From Gracilariopsis chorda (Eukaryota > Rhodophyta > Florideophyceae > Gracilariales > Gracilariaceae): a DNA stretch of 64,000 nt. Positions 28,716 through 40,254 of the stretch are shown here, piece after piece. Under the pieces are notes generated by a model, which saw only the letters and a program-made list of their open reading frames with translations, did not search any database and was not told where the DNA came from. The stretch's first letter is position 1. Each line of letters opens with the position of its first letter. The DNA lies in assembly GCA_003194525.1 (NCBI GenBank), contig NBIV01000023.1, positions 413,135-477,134 of the forward strand. The letters run 5' to 3'. The position numbers and the translations under genes are program-made.

Positions 28716-30209
28716 TCACAAGTCAATTTTCCTTTTCTTCAGCGTTTGTCTTTGCGCTTTATGCACAATTTCTACAAATGCCAATCTCATAGGAAACTGT
28801 CGTCGTTTGATTTTCACATCTGCAAACTCAAAAACAAACTCAATACAGTGCAGTAAAAGTCTTTTCTGAATTTCCCCATTTTCATCAATGCCCGAAAGTC
28901 GAATCACTCTGCGAGAAATGCTGGTAACGATAAAAATCTTTCCATTCAGCAAGTGTGGATGAAGTACATTTTGAATCACCATAACGGGAATACCCAACTT
29001 TAGTGTCAGATAGTGGTGCGAGACTCCAGTTGGAGCGTAGTTATATTTTAGTTCAGGTCCAATGATATTATTTGTGTGCAATTTTTCACCTGTTGGCCCT
29101 CGATTTGGAACGGTAGTCGTTGCAGACTTCAAGTCAAACATCCTTCCTAGGAAATACTCCAATGCGTTCTTTTTATGTTCCTCCACTAATTGATTTGTTA
29201 GCGCAACAATCAATCGTTTGAGCTTTACATCTTCTTTCTTCCGTGTTTTAAAGCATTTTAAAAGCAACTTGTATGCTTCGTGTAAATCTGACGTAGACAC
29301 GAGCGGAAGCTTTGTAGATTTTGGAAACGTCCCAAGATCAAGACTGAGCAAACCTTTGGCAAAACCTGGATCATCTTGTGTACGAACCTGTTCTGTAAGG
29401 CAAAGAACTTTGAATCTTCTGTCCCAAGTCTCGCGAGAGTACCATGGAAGCTCCCGTAGGAGACTCACTGGAATATTACGAACGGTTCCATCCCTTTTGT
29501 ATACTTTTCTAGTTCTTGGAACCACTGGAAGCAGTTGCATATAGTCGCCTGCCATAACTACGAACATGCCTCCAACTTCTATCGTAGAGTTTCTTACGTC
29601 CTTTACTACAGTGTTCAAAATCTCGAAGAGCATTTCCGGACACATTGAAGCTTCATTAATTACCAGCAAAACAGTCTTCCGTATTAGTTCTGCTCTCTGT
29701 GACTATGGTTCGTAGTTGGAAAGTGTCCGTCGCTCTCTACCTTGCGAATATTTGTTTTCATCAACTCCCCATCCAAGCAAACTATGCAAAGCTCTTCAGC
29801 CTTAGTATATGGCAGTAGCAATACCTGTCCTGGCTGTCATCTGCACCAATAGGCCTTCGTGCTCAACATTATCTCTCAGCGAAGATAGGATATAGGTATT
29901 CCCTGTCCCCGCTCGTTCGTGTAAGAAGAAAACGCTTCCGTGTGTGTTGAGTCTTTTCGACTCTCCCATTATCTCTCGATATTGTGTTTCTCTCATTATT
30001 TTGTCAGAAACTAGCTTCTGGCCTTCTTTCAGATCATCATATTTCTTCTGTAAACCTTCGCATGGACCTCGAAGAATAGCTGTGACGTACTTCAGCATTT
30101 TCCTCTGCTTATTGCAGTTCGCGCTCTCTGAGATGAAGTTTTGATACAGTGGGTTGAAAGGAGGGTTTATTTCTGATAAGCCGACCACCATGTCTGTCCA
30201 AACTCTCAA
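28716..30209 (-). pseudogene. Helitron Pif1-type helicase domain, broken
   Basis: Two blocks: 30209-29802 with HGSVFFLHERAGTGNTYILS, where the Walker A lysine reads Asn and the preceding Gly reads Glu, and 29669-28716 with LVINEASMCPEML (Walker B, Asp to Asn), GDYMQLLPVVP, CLTEQVRTQDD, VALTNQLVEEHKKNALEYFL and LKLGIPVMVIQNVLHPHLLN. Pif1-like helicase motors drive strand displacement during Helitron replication. The changed Walker residues and the frame break between the blocks show loss of function. Confidence 0.8.
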
Positions 30210-30371
30210 TCATTTTTCGTAGTAGTTCTTCTCTTCTTTGTGCTCTGTTTCTCTCGTTTATATCTGCAGTTAGAGCTCGTTCGTGCTTTTCAATCGCTGT
30301 TTTAGGATTTACCCCTTCTTAAAAGGAATTGAAGACCAAGTAACGCAGCTCAGCAAAAGTAGAATGGTATT

Positions 30372-31421
30372 TTAATGCCTCATCAAAAGCCATTTCGTAC
30401 TCGGCACCATGGATATATATAGTCCACGGGCTACTGCCGCTTCTTTATAAGTTGAGTACGATTCGCTCCCAACACGTTTCGGATCATCAAAAGAGCTGAA
30501 TGCAGAGCTCATGAGCAATATTAGAGGAGCGAAGAGTTCGGGATTTGCGGGCGAAGCAAATCTAGTTCGAGTCACAGTCCGATCATTTTCGGATCGCTGC
30601 ACGACGTACATTCGTGGACTTCCTCCATCCTGAGTAGAGTCAGACTCTGGTACAGAGCGGAGTAGCTTATCGTATAAACGTACAGTTTCTTAGTATGTCA
30701 TGTAGTCCAATTCCATGTACCGGGAGGGTCGTTTCAAATATCTTTCCAGCAGGGAAGACTTCAGACTTCTACGCAGTCTTATGTTTTGAATCAAAACCTG
30801 TCGTCCTCCACGGAGATGTATGTCAAGTTCCTGTACAATTAGATTGATGCGAACATGCCTGAACTCAGAGAGGTTCCACGCAGCTTCAACCGCGCCCACC
30901 ATTCTCGCTCTCATGTACGCCCTGATCTCATTTGGAAGCATGTCGCTCTGTGCACTTGATTGGCTTTCCGTTCGATTTGATACAACCAAAACCTGTTCTT
31001 TGGTACTTTTGAAAGCATACTTCATCAGATATGCTACAGCGCTGTCACCTTGGGTTCTTACAACATTGATGTGAGCCTTGTACTTCATTTCGAGATCTGG
31101 ATTGTCTGGAACCACTTTCAAATCTTCTGTTCTTCTTTTTCGGTAGGTCAGTCGGTTTCTGTACTCATTTACCATTGTTCCAGCCACAATTGCTTGTGGA
31201 TCATACCCAAATCTGCACCTGTCGTCAGAGGTACGACCACGGCAACATGGAGAATGTCTGTGCATATTGAATTTCTTCACCGATTTTCGTAGTTCCTGGT
31301 CCACAGTCGAGTCACCCCGAGGCAATTCGGCTTTCATCAAAGTGTCAATGATCTCAGGACCATCCAGGGGTAAATCACCCGCCCGGCAGTCACATTTCAC
31401 AGCCCTCGAGCTGTTTCTCAA
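30372..31421 (-). pseudogene. Helitron Rep endonuclease, C-terminal portion, broken
   Basis: Blocks 31421-30690 and 30611-30372 match the plus-strand Helitron Rep: HRHSPCCRGRTSDDRCRFGY, RKRRTEDLKVVPDNPDLEMK, YKAHINVVRTQGDSAVAYLM with the two-tyrosine motif YLMKYAFK, then EIRAYMRARMVGAVEAAWNL. The HUH-containing N-terminal half is absent, cut where gypsy gag sequence starts. Confidence 0.8.
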
Positions 31422-31589
31422 AGTTTACCATTCGACGTCCATCGGTCAACACACACCGGACCTCAGGGAGCAGCTATAGCAGTAACTCCTCGCCTGGGTA
31501 CAGCACAGAAAGGCCCATTGGGTTATATACCGCCTGGAGAAGAGAGACTCTAGAGGCAAAGAGGCCGTGCGGGAGATAAGACCAATGGA

Positions 31590-33055
31590 CAACACGCCGT
31601 TCGGTATGCCGACGAGTACCTCGAGGACGATGAAGAGCTCGCCCAAAACGGCCTCGTAGATACCGAGACCCATAGGAAGAAGTGACGCAGCCAAAGGCGT
31701 AAGTTGAGGACGAACCATCAGATCAGGCACCACTCGGACTCGAGCGATGACCATTCGGACCCGTCGGACTCTTCCGATACCGATACGGATGAGGCGGATG
31801 TTTGGCGCCTCAAACCATTGGTCACGACTGATGAGCTTTTCCAGAAGGTCTTACACGTGGACACGTACTGTTTGATGGATCGGTTCACGCGGTACACCTC
31901 TTCGATCACCAAGAAGATTGCCAGGTGGGGGATGAGAATGCAACTGACCGTCCTGGACAAGTTTTCTTGGAAGGATCCCATTACACTCCTTAGGTTCTTG
32001 AGCTCGTTCCAGGTGGCCTGTGACCATAATGGTGTCCATGAAGGAGCGGCGCTTTATTGCTTCCAGTTTTTTCTAAATGGACAAGCGAAGGACCAAGTGG
32101 TTGCCAAGATCTCCGGTTCGGCCAAAACCATTGATGCCCGAGATAGGGAGCTCCTAAGGACCTATCCAGAGGTTGTTCATTACCTGTTGGAACCGTATGC
32201 GACTGATGAACACATAATGGATGCCCATCAGGACGTAACTGGATACCACCAGAATTCCAGCATGTCCGAAACGGATTACGCCGACCAACTTTGGACTAGA
32301 GCCCGCAGGTGCAGGAATGTGATTTCCAAGGGTCGGCTGAAGTGGCATTTTATCGCGGGATTGCTCCTGCGATACGGATGCATGTCCAAAACCACCACAC
32401 TGCCCATCCAGACTTGACGCTGCGTCAACTGGTGACGTACCCCGAAGGGTACGGTAAGACGTATAGGACTTCCCGTCGAACGGGTGACGCGGATAATCGG
32501 GGTTGCGCAAGACCCCTGACCAGAGGAGTGAAGGCCCACATGGTAGAGTCCTTCTCGGAGTCGGACTCAGCCTTTGGACATTCAGACACCACAGATGCTC
32601 TTGCGGTGAGCTTCTTCTCAGCTCTGTCCGGAGCACCATCGGCCTTTTCGTCAGGAACGACCACCCCATAGGTCCCGGTAACACCCCGTTATTCTCCGAT
32701 GGCCCCCAGGAAGGACGTCATTACTAAGTCCAATCAGGCCTGTTATATTTTTCTTTCCATGGCCCGGCCGTGTGACTGCATAAAGTATATGCCTGAGGAC
32801 ATCGGCAAGGAAATTATGGCGCAAAGGGAGGAGAACTATCAGGTGCGCCAAGCCGAGGGTTACTTCCGTAGCACCTTCCCTACAAGGACCACTGCAGCGC
32901 CAGGGATCTCAAAGTATGTGACTCCCCTGACTACACCGATGAAGCAACCTGAGGTCAACATGGTTGAAGACCCAAGGGATAGCGTCGAATACCTCGACGG
33001 ACAAGGCGATCTTGCGGTGCCAACGCCGCAGGAAAACGACCAGAGGGACGCATAG
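31590..33055 (+). pseudogene. Gypsy gag, broken
   Basis: Acidic N-terminus (YLEDDEELAQNG, then SSDDHSDPSDSSDTDTDEAD), then a gag-type core (MQLTVLDKFSWKDPITLLRF, ALYCFQFFLNGQAKDQVVAK) and a C-terminal part with a decayed zinc knuckle (ACYIFLSMARPCDCIKYMPE). Several stops and frame changes (for example at 31682, 32415 and near 32680) separate the pieces. Confidence 0.7.
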
Positions 33056-33144
33056 AGGCGTATCGTCCTTCTTATAACTGCCTCCTCAAACCATCGGACT
33101 CGCAGACCACAGGAGCTGAGAAGAGAAAGAAACCAGAGGACGAA

Positions 33145-34830
33145 ATGACAGGGATCTCGAGTCGGGTGTATGCTGTGGACCAATGGGAAGACCTGGAGGA
33201 CGCTGTTTATGTCCTGAGGAAGGATAACTACAAGGTGCAGGGAACATTGGGACTACAGGCCAATACCACAAGGACGTTTACGGCCGTATTGGATACTGGA
33301 GCAGGCCCCAATCTGGTACATCCGAAGATCTTACCATTGCGGTGAGAAAGGATGATACAGGAAAAGAAGTCACCGAAGGTAACGGACGCATCACGTCGGC
33401 CGATGGACATTCGCGGAATAATTCTGCTTCACGTCCAGCTCGGTCACCTGATGGTTAAGACTTGGTTTCTTGTATATCCAAACCTGGGGGCAGAAGGGAT
33501 TCTAGGGACGAGCTTTATTGATAGATATGTAAAGGCAATCTATCCTGGCCAAAAGACGGTCGCTTTCCATCGGGGACCACCATTGGCGATTGTCGGCTCG
33601 CGCCCTGGACCCGAGCCTGCCCCAGCTAAGGTCAAGTTTCCCACGAGGACCGTGTCCAACAAGGTCAGATTTGCAAAAGTGATAGTCATACTGCCCATGA
33701 CTCAGGTAGCCGCTGCAGCGGTATGCGAGTCCTCAGGTCTGGTTTTGTTGCAAAACCATCCCAAGTTGGTAACGAAACAACTTTCCCTCATTTCCAATGG
33801 AGTAATGAATGTGGTACCCAACCGGCCCTCTGCGGTCACCATGAGCAACTTCCGTGACAAGCCTACAAGGCTACCCAAGGGTGCAGTGGTGGGAGTATCT
33901 ATGCCTGCTCCAGTGGCCATTATGGAGATTGATGCGGAGACGTTGCTTCCTGGGGGTGAACCACCGGCCAATTAGCAGAACGACGTCAACCTTGGCGATG
34001 ACTTTGAACGATATAAGAAACAATTGCCACAAGGCATCGAAGTGACCTTAAAGACGGGGCCACGCCCCAATATCAGCATCTATATCGGACTGGCCTAAAA
34101 GGACGAGAGGTGGTAGCCAAGGAGGTTGAGGAAATGAAGTCCGCTGGGGTCATTCAGCGTGCACCATCCACTGAGGCCGAATGGGCTAGCCCTTTTGTCC
34201 TAGTGGCCAAAAAAGACGGGACCGTACGGTTTTGTATTGATTACCGCAAACTAAATGCGGTGACCAAGAGGGATACTTATCCTATCCCCCGCATGGATGA
34301 TTGTTTAGATTCCCTTGGGGACGCGCAAATTTTTACCACGTTGGATGCCAATTGTGGGCATTGGGAGGTTCTCATGGACGACAAGGCGAAGTCGCTGACT
34401 AGCTTCACGACCCAAGAGGGATTATTTCGATTTACACGGATGCCCTTTGGTCTTATGAATGCGCCAGCTACTTTCCAGCGGGCCATGGACATCATCTTGT
34501 CCAGGGTCAAATGGAAGTTCGCCTTGGTCTACCTAGATGATGTGATCATCTTTTTCAGGTCCATTAGGGAACACTTCGCACATGTGAAGGTAGTCCTTAG
34601 GCTACTCCAGCAGGCTGGTGTCACACTGAAATTGAAGAATTGTTTCTTCTTTCAGCCCTCCGTGGACTACCTTGGCCATGTGGTCCTGCCGGGTAAACTC
34701 CAAGTGGCCCAAGTTACAAGAAAGGCCATACAGGAAGCACGACCCCCTAGGAGCCATACGTAATTGCGCTCCTTCCTTGGCCTTTGTAGTGTTTACTGTA
34801 GGTTTGTCCAGGGTTCGCGAAAATTGCAGC
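33145..34830 (+). pseudogene. Gypsy protease and reverse transcriptase, broken
   Basis: Protease active site AVLDTGAGPNLVHP near 33283-33324. RT blocks: FVLVAKKDGTVRFCIDYRKL, NAVTKRDTYPIPRMDDCLDS, TTLDAN, FTRMPFGLMNAPATFQRAMD, and the catalytic YLDD in ALVYLDDVIIF. The frame is interrupted by a TGA after PR (33343-33345), a stop at 33973 and TAA at 34761-34763. The second half of a conserved SGYWQ-like region reads NCGHWEV. Confidence 0.85.
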
Positions 34831-34843
34831 ACCTCTCAATGAG

Positions 34844-35599
34844 ATGCTGAAGAAAGAGACCCCTTCGGAATTTTACGACCTCATGGACGAGCAGTATGAG
34901 GCCAACCAGAACCTCAAGGACCATTTGGTTAATCCGCCGGTCTTGGCGCTACCCAAGGCCAATAAACCATATATCCTAGATACGGACGCATCTGCGACCC
35001 AAGTGGGCTATGCCCTTCTACAAGAGCAGGAGTACCCTAAGGAATATCGCCCAATTGGTTACTGGAATAGTTCCCTGCCGAAGGCCGAAAGGAACTATAG
35101 CACCACGGAAAAGGAATGTTTGGCCATCGTGTGGTCAGTGCTCCATCTTCGGCCTTATTTAGAAGGAACTCGCTTTACCATTAGGACAGATCACCACTCC
35201 CTCCACTGGTTACTGAGCATGACGGACGCATCCTCCCGTCTGGCCCGATGGAGATTGCACCTGGCCAAATTCGATTACGAAGTGACCTATAGGCCAGGGC
35301 TGAAACATCAGGCCGCAGATGCGCTGTCACGAATCCTGACCGATGGTACGGACCAAACTCCCCTCGAGGATGAGATTCTTACCATCTGGGACGCACCACA
35401 GTACACTGATGACGAGGGAGAGGAACCACCGGTGGCTGAGGTGAGAATGGCCGAATTGAAGGACGGACACGGCGCAGCGATCTTATGCGCCGTGGACTGG
35501 GAAGATCCACGGTTGGATATCCATATGGGCCTTTCGGAACGCGCGGATATTACGCCAATACCCCTCGAGGAATTTTTTCAGGCCCAGAAAACGGACTAA
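34844..35599 (+). pseudogene. Gypsy RNase H region
   Basis: 251 open codons with the Ty3/gypsy RNase H signature: YILDTDASATQVGYALLQ, RPIGYWNSSLPKAERNYSTT, EKECLAIVWSVLHLRPYLEG, FTIRTDHHSLHWLLSM and HQAADALSR. It is in a different frame from the RT block upstream. Confidence 0.85.
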
Positions 35600-35739
35600 T
35601 ACTGCGCCCAGATAGGAGAGAAAGTAGGGACCCCTGGGTCGCTGTTTGATTATGACCGCCGATGCATATTATGTCGCAGGTCACCATTAGACGGGGCGAT
35701 ACAGCGGGTAGTGCCTTAGGCCTTACGGGCACTCTTTCT

Positions 35740-36521
35740 TTACCTCGCGCAATATCCGAGGTTGGCTGGCCATCCTGGAGGGACTAAGATGTATCAGACC
35801 CTGAGGAGATGTTTTTACTGGCCCTTGATGGCCAACAGCTTAATGGAGACTGCAAGGTCTTGTGCAGCATGCGCAAAGATCCGAGGGACAAGAGCGGTAC
35901 ATCAAGCGAAACTGAAGTGATTCCCAGCGGCCGGGCCTTTGGAGTTCATTGCTATGGATATCTTAGGGCCATTTCCAAAGTCGACGCACGGCAACCGATT
36001 TATTATTGGTGATTACCGATCGGTTTACCAAATTGACCCGAGCAATCTCGCTCAAATCAACAACCACCACGGACGTTGCCATGGCTTTCCTGTTCCATTG
36101 GATTTATCCCTATGGACTGCCGCTCTATCTTCTTACGGACAATGGCTCTCAGTTTATCTCCAAAGCCTTTGAGCATGTGTGCTCGGCCTTAGGTCTAAAA
36201 TATCTCCTCACCACCGCGTACCATCCTCAGACCAATGGACAAGCCGAAAGGTTTAACCGAATCCTGGCCAAGAGGCTAATTCAATACGTTTCCGAGCACC
36301 AATTTGACTGGGATGACTATGTCCAGCCGCTGGTCTATGCATATAATAATCAACTGCATAAGTCCACGGGTACAAATCCTTTTGACCTCACCCTCGTACG
36401 TGCCTCTGCGCCGTACATGGTTGATCTACAGGACTTAGGAGCACCTCAGGACATAACGGAGGGAATGACTCCCGCCCAGGCCAAACGGTATTCGCGGAAA
36501 CGAATTGATTCTATCTTGTAG
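35740..36521 (+). pseudogene. Gypsy integrase core, broken
   Basis: The HHCC zinc-binding region (LAGHPGGTKMYQTLRRCFYW ... SCAACAKIR) is spread over shifted frames at 35755-35890, then MDILGPFPKS holds the first catalytic Asp, LLTDNGSQF the second, and YHPQTNGQAERFNRILAKRL the Glu. The core 36006-36521 is open; the N-terminal portion is not. Confidence 0.8.
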
Positions 36522-36536
36522 GCCGCACAGACCACG

Positions 36537-37463
36537 TTGGACAAAGCGCAAGCGCGCTATATGGCCGATTTCGATCGGTCCGTTTGGTTTACACCGCAAG
36601 TGGCAGTGGGAGATTACGTCCACTTGGATAGACCACCAAAGAAGAAGCCCGAGGACGAGGACATCACCAAGAACCTGTTGCCAAAGTCTACTGGGCCTTT
36701 CAAGGTACTTAAGTCCCTCGGGCACACGGTCCTTATCGACCGAGATGGGCTCCAGGACACAGTCACAATGGACTGAGTCTCTCTGGCGCCACGCCCACCT
36801 TCAACTGAATCATTGGACTCGCGCGCTCTCCCTTCGTTCCAACCCCTACCCTCCATCCCTACGCAACCACTCGTCAATGACCCTACGGTCCCTCCAGAAC
36901 CGCAGGTCTCCGCGGATGCAGAAGGTTTTTCCTCCAATGGCTACGGTCTCCTGGACGAAATGGTACTTCCTGAAGAAGTATCCAACCCTATGGACATCGC
37001 TACGTGGACCCCCGACGCTGTTCCTTCGGACGCTGATGGATACCGCCTTTTGGACAAAACGGACTTGCCGGAGGACGCCGAAGTCGACGACCAACGGGAA
37101 TATGTTCTTGACCGTATCGTCTCTGCTGCTCTGACTGACGACGGCGAAGTGCGCTACACAGTCCGCTGGTATGGCTACGAGCCCAAGGACGATACTTGGC
37201 TCCTGAGTTCAGACATCCTGGACAACTTTGTGGCCCGCTATTGGTCAAAAACAGGCCACACGGAGCATGTCCTTAAGGAGGTATCCCTGGCCACAAATTT
37301 GTGCCAACACGGGCCTAATCCACCTCCACCCAATAGGTACACTGTAGCTGCCCACGGAACAGCCTCCCGCTTGCCGCGGCCTGCCACGTCGCACGAAAAC
37401 GCTGCTCGCTCACCCGCACTCGCTGGCCTCAAGCATGTTCTTCATAATGTCCCGCCGCTATGA
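36537..37463 (+). pseudogene. Gypsy integrase C-terminus with chromodomain
   Basis: 36537-36776 holds the GPY/F-like stretch (LPKSTGPFKVLKSLGHTVLI). After a stop, 36813-37463 carries a Pro/Asp-rich linker and a chromodomain (EYVLDRIVSAALTDDGEVRY, TVRWYGYEPKDDTWLLSSDI). Chromodomains direct chromovirus integration to modified chromatin. Confidence 0.82.
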
Positions 37464-38865
37464 TGGCCAAATGGTACTTCACATAACTCCGACGTCCAAA
37501 GGTCATCAAAGCCAAAAACCTCAAGAACGAAGCATGGACGGCTCACATATAAGGAAAGTGCACCAAAACCCCAGGGACTTGTGTAGGAACTCTTACCTCA
37601 TAGGCCGAAAATATGCTTTTCCAATTGGAGCTGAGTTCATTTTCCTGCAGTTTTCTGCAGTTCCCCTGCCGGTTTGGTCGGCCTCGTGGGTTATTGGAAC
37701 ACTAGAGACCGTTTCACAAGACGGTATGGCCATTTGGTTGTTGATGCTCCAGAACACTGGAACAATTCACAATAGAAGATTTTCCTCCTTTGGGCGGCCT
37801 TTAATTTCAAGTCCTTTGGTATAAAACTATGGAACAGCACCGATTTATAACTGAAATGGCCATAGATGTGCAAAGGACGACCACCGGACAGATTTGTATG
37901 AGGTGCACCAAGCTGCATCCGCAAAATGTGCGTTTTTGACGCCATTTGGGCAGGTGTTTTTGGACGACCCCAAAGGTGGAACTAGTTCATACAACCCAGG
38001 CCGCTGGCGCTCGACTACTTATTGTACTTCCGTCCACTTGAAAAAACCCAAACTTAGATATGAGCAAGACCTTTGGGAATTGACAAGCGCTGGATGGGTC
38101 AGAAACAGTCACCGGAGTACATGGTCGAAATCGTTGTATTTGGGCCATGTGGACAGGTTTTTCCTGAGGTCACTGGACGCTGAAGACAAGAACCCGATGG
38201 GTTTTATAACCAGATTGGGTCATGCGAAGAGCGTCAGTACTCTTTGCAAGCCATTTGGCGGGGATTCGGCACGGGTCTCGTGGCCGAGGAGGAAATTCCG
38301 ACATGGCGTCCGGCCGGCCCTAGCAGGCCAAGTCATTCCCCTTTGGTTCTATGAGCTCCGTTGGTGCTTGGATGATGTCAGTGAGCGGTCCAGATGGTTG
38401 TGCACTAACGTCTACCACTTGGCTCGGTGGCTGGGTTAGGTGAACCCACCATTGGTGTGCCCTTGCAGTACATGGACAGAGGACGCCAAAGAGGTCATGA
38501 AAGCTGTTCATAGGGAAGATGTGACGACATCGATATCGACGTCAACCACTGAGGATGAGGTCTACCTAAGAAAGACTAATTCAGGGCCTACCAATGGGCA
38601 TGGTACTGTATCTTCAGTCCTCCAAAGAGGTCGTATGGAGTGGGACACTTCTGGAACTAGCAACGACGTTGAGGGAAATTTGACATAGCCTCCGGCCGGC
38701 CCTGGGAGGCCAAAAACTTCCTCTTGGGTTTGAAGGACATGCCACAGTGGTGTGTTTCGGAGAAAACTCCTTATTCGCTGAGGCGACCAGTGGTAATGCA
38801 AATAGAAGGAAAACGCTAGATGGGAAAGGAATCCGACGCGACGTCGGATCTTAAGGAGGAAGGTC
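37464..38865 (+). other. Long noncoding segment between gypsy pol and 3' LTR
   Basis: About 1.4 kb without domains. A GGCCGGCCCT..G.AGGCCA motif occurs at about 38311 and 38692, suggesting diverged internal repeats. A hairpin with 7-bp stem is at 38831-38849, and a purine-rich tract (AAGGAGGAAGG, 38853-38863) lies directly before the LTR and fits a polypurine tract. Confidence 0.6.
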
Positions 38866-39391
38866 TGTAGGAGAATGACCATTGGGCGTATGGAGTGGTG
38901 AGGGAACCAAAGGTCCGGGCTGGCAGAGGTCAGACCATTGCTGGCCTAAGTATCCCACGTGGCCAAGCTGGGTGCCGAGGCAGGGGATACCAGGGGACTG
39001 TGAGAGTGCCAAGGCACTGTGGCCTCAAGTTTTATCATGTAGCTATTTTTATTTAATTTTTTAGGATAGTTTCCAGAGGTCAGAGCGCCTCGCCAGCTAT
39101 ATAGGTTGGCTCGAGTGCCGCCGATCTCCGAAGAGTAAAGGCAAGCACCCTCACCGCCTTCTTGCCGCCATATGCAGCCAGTAGGACTCTAAAGGCCTCC
39201 AATCCATCGCTACCACTCTCCCGAACTGTAGGGACTTGAGATAGCGCCCGCCCATTGCGCCTCGCTGCCAGTTGGTGTCCGCGTCACTAGTAGACCCAGT
39301 GGATTGTCACCCCAGTGATTGGCTCTCTGCCGCTACTACCCCCTAGTAGACTACTACCCCAGTTGGCCAAAGGACGTAGTATTCTCCTACA
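38866..39391 (+). repeat. Gypsy 3' LTR (526 bp)
   Basis: Begins TGTAGGAGAAT (38866-38876) and ends ATTCTCCTACA (39381-39391), an 11-bp perfect terminal inverted repeat of the TG...CA type. It is preceded by a polypurine tract and contains a TATA box at 39098-39103. Copia integrase coding sequence resumes on its right side. Confidence 0.88.
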
Positions 39392-40039
39392 CTTGGGCTT
39401 TGTCATCGAGTGTAATTTTGGGTTTGAGTGTCAGGAGGGTAATACGGCCAAGTTGTCCAAGCGTGCATATGCGGGGGAGCTTTGGTGTGCTGTGATACCA
39501 TATGGGGTACGGGAGGCGTTGTGTGGTGGAGTGCAATATGATGTTGTACTTTAACGTGGCATCCATTAGGGCGTCTTCCGAGTATTTTTTGGGGGGAGTT
39601 GCGCGTGTGCGACGGCGGAGTTTGCAGCGATGGGGAGGGTGAAGTTCAGCAGTTCGGCAAAGGAGCTCATCCGAGGAGAGTACGGGACGGTGGGGATGAC
39701 CTTGCTGCCGTGTTCTTGGTAGAAGGCATGCATATTGGATAAGAGATATTATTTGGCGTTATTGCATTTGAAGAAATGGGGGAAATGGCTCTTGTTGTTC
39801 TTGACTCTTGCCGTGTTTGTTTTGATGAAGGCTGGTACGGCTTTGCGGGTGGTGGTGCATTGGATGAATGCGAAGCGCGATTTTGCGTCCAAGAATGTCA
39901 TGAACTGTGTGTTGCAGGGCTTGGATCTGATCGGTAAGGATCCGCATACGTCGCTGCTAATGTATTTACCAACTTTGTGGGAGTGTTGTGTGGGATGGTA
40001 GGGCTGGAGAGGTTGCTTTAACGTTTTTGCGAGGGCCAC
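39392..40039 (-). pseudogene. Copia integrase, truncated and mutated
   Basis: HSHKVGKYISSDVCGSLP and FMTFLDAKSRFAFIQCTT hold the first catalytic Asp region. KCNNAK followed by TAA lies at the second catalytic site, where Asp reads Asn and the Glu codon two residues on is TAA. SNMHAFYQEHGSKVIPTVPY, PKKYSEDALMDATLKYN and TLGQLGRITLL give the C-terminal half. The protein breaks off at 39392. Confidence 0.8.
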
Positions 40040-40254
40040 ATGTGATTGTTGGTGGCGGTGTGAGGAGGGTGGGTGTTATTCCTTGTAGAAGGTTGTTCTT
40101 GGCCATGTTGTGTATGATTTAGAGGTTCACGTGGTTGAGTTTTAGGTGCCAGTTGTGTTACGCGTTGCGAAGGGATGGTTGTGGGGTGGTGATGGTGGGG
40201 ATACAGACGGTATTGCGGGGCGTGGGGTGGAGTGTGGTACGTGGGACGTGGCTG

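Larger units (their letters stand above)
28434..31440 (-). mobile_element. Helitron rolling-circle transposon, 5' truncated and degenerate
   Basis: Minus-strand order Rep then Pif1 helicase, colinear with the plus-strand Helitron at 50.2-55.1 kb (for example MYVVQRSENDRTV here and MYVVERTEVEQCV there). The N-terminal part of Rep, including the HUH motif, is missing where gypsy sequence begins near 31440. A GC-rich 8-bp stem with 3-nt loop at 28450-28468 is a candidate for the 3' terminal hairpin typical of Helitrons; the exact CTRR terminus was not fixed. Confidence 0.75.
31441..39391 (+). mobile_element. Ty3/gypsy chromovirus, lacks 5' LTR, 3' LTR present
   Basis: Order gag, protease, reverse transcriptase, RNase H, integrase, chromodomain, about 1.4 kb of noncoding sequence, polypurine tract and a 526-bp 3' LTR. 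Each domain is frameshifted or carries stops. The left edge abuts Helitron sequence without any LTR, so the 5' end was lost. The right edge is exact: the LTR ends at 39391 and copia integrase continues at 39392. Confidence 0.88.
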
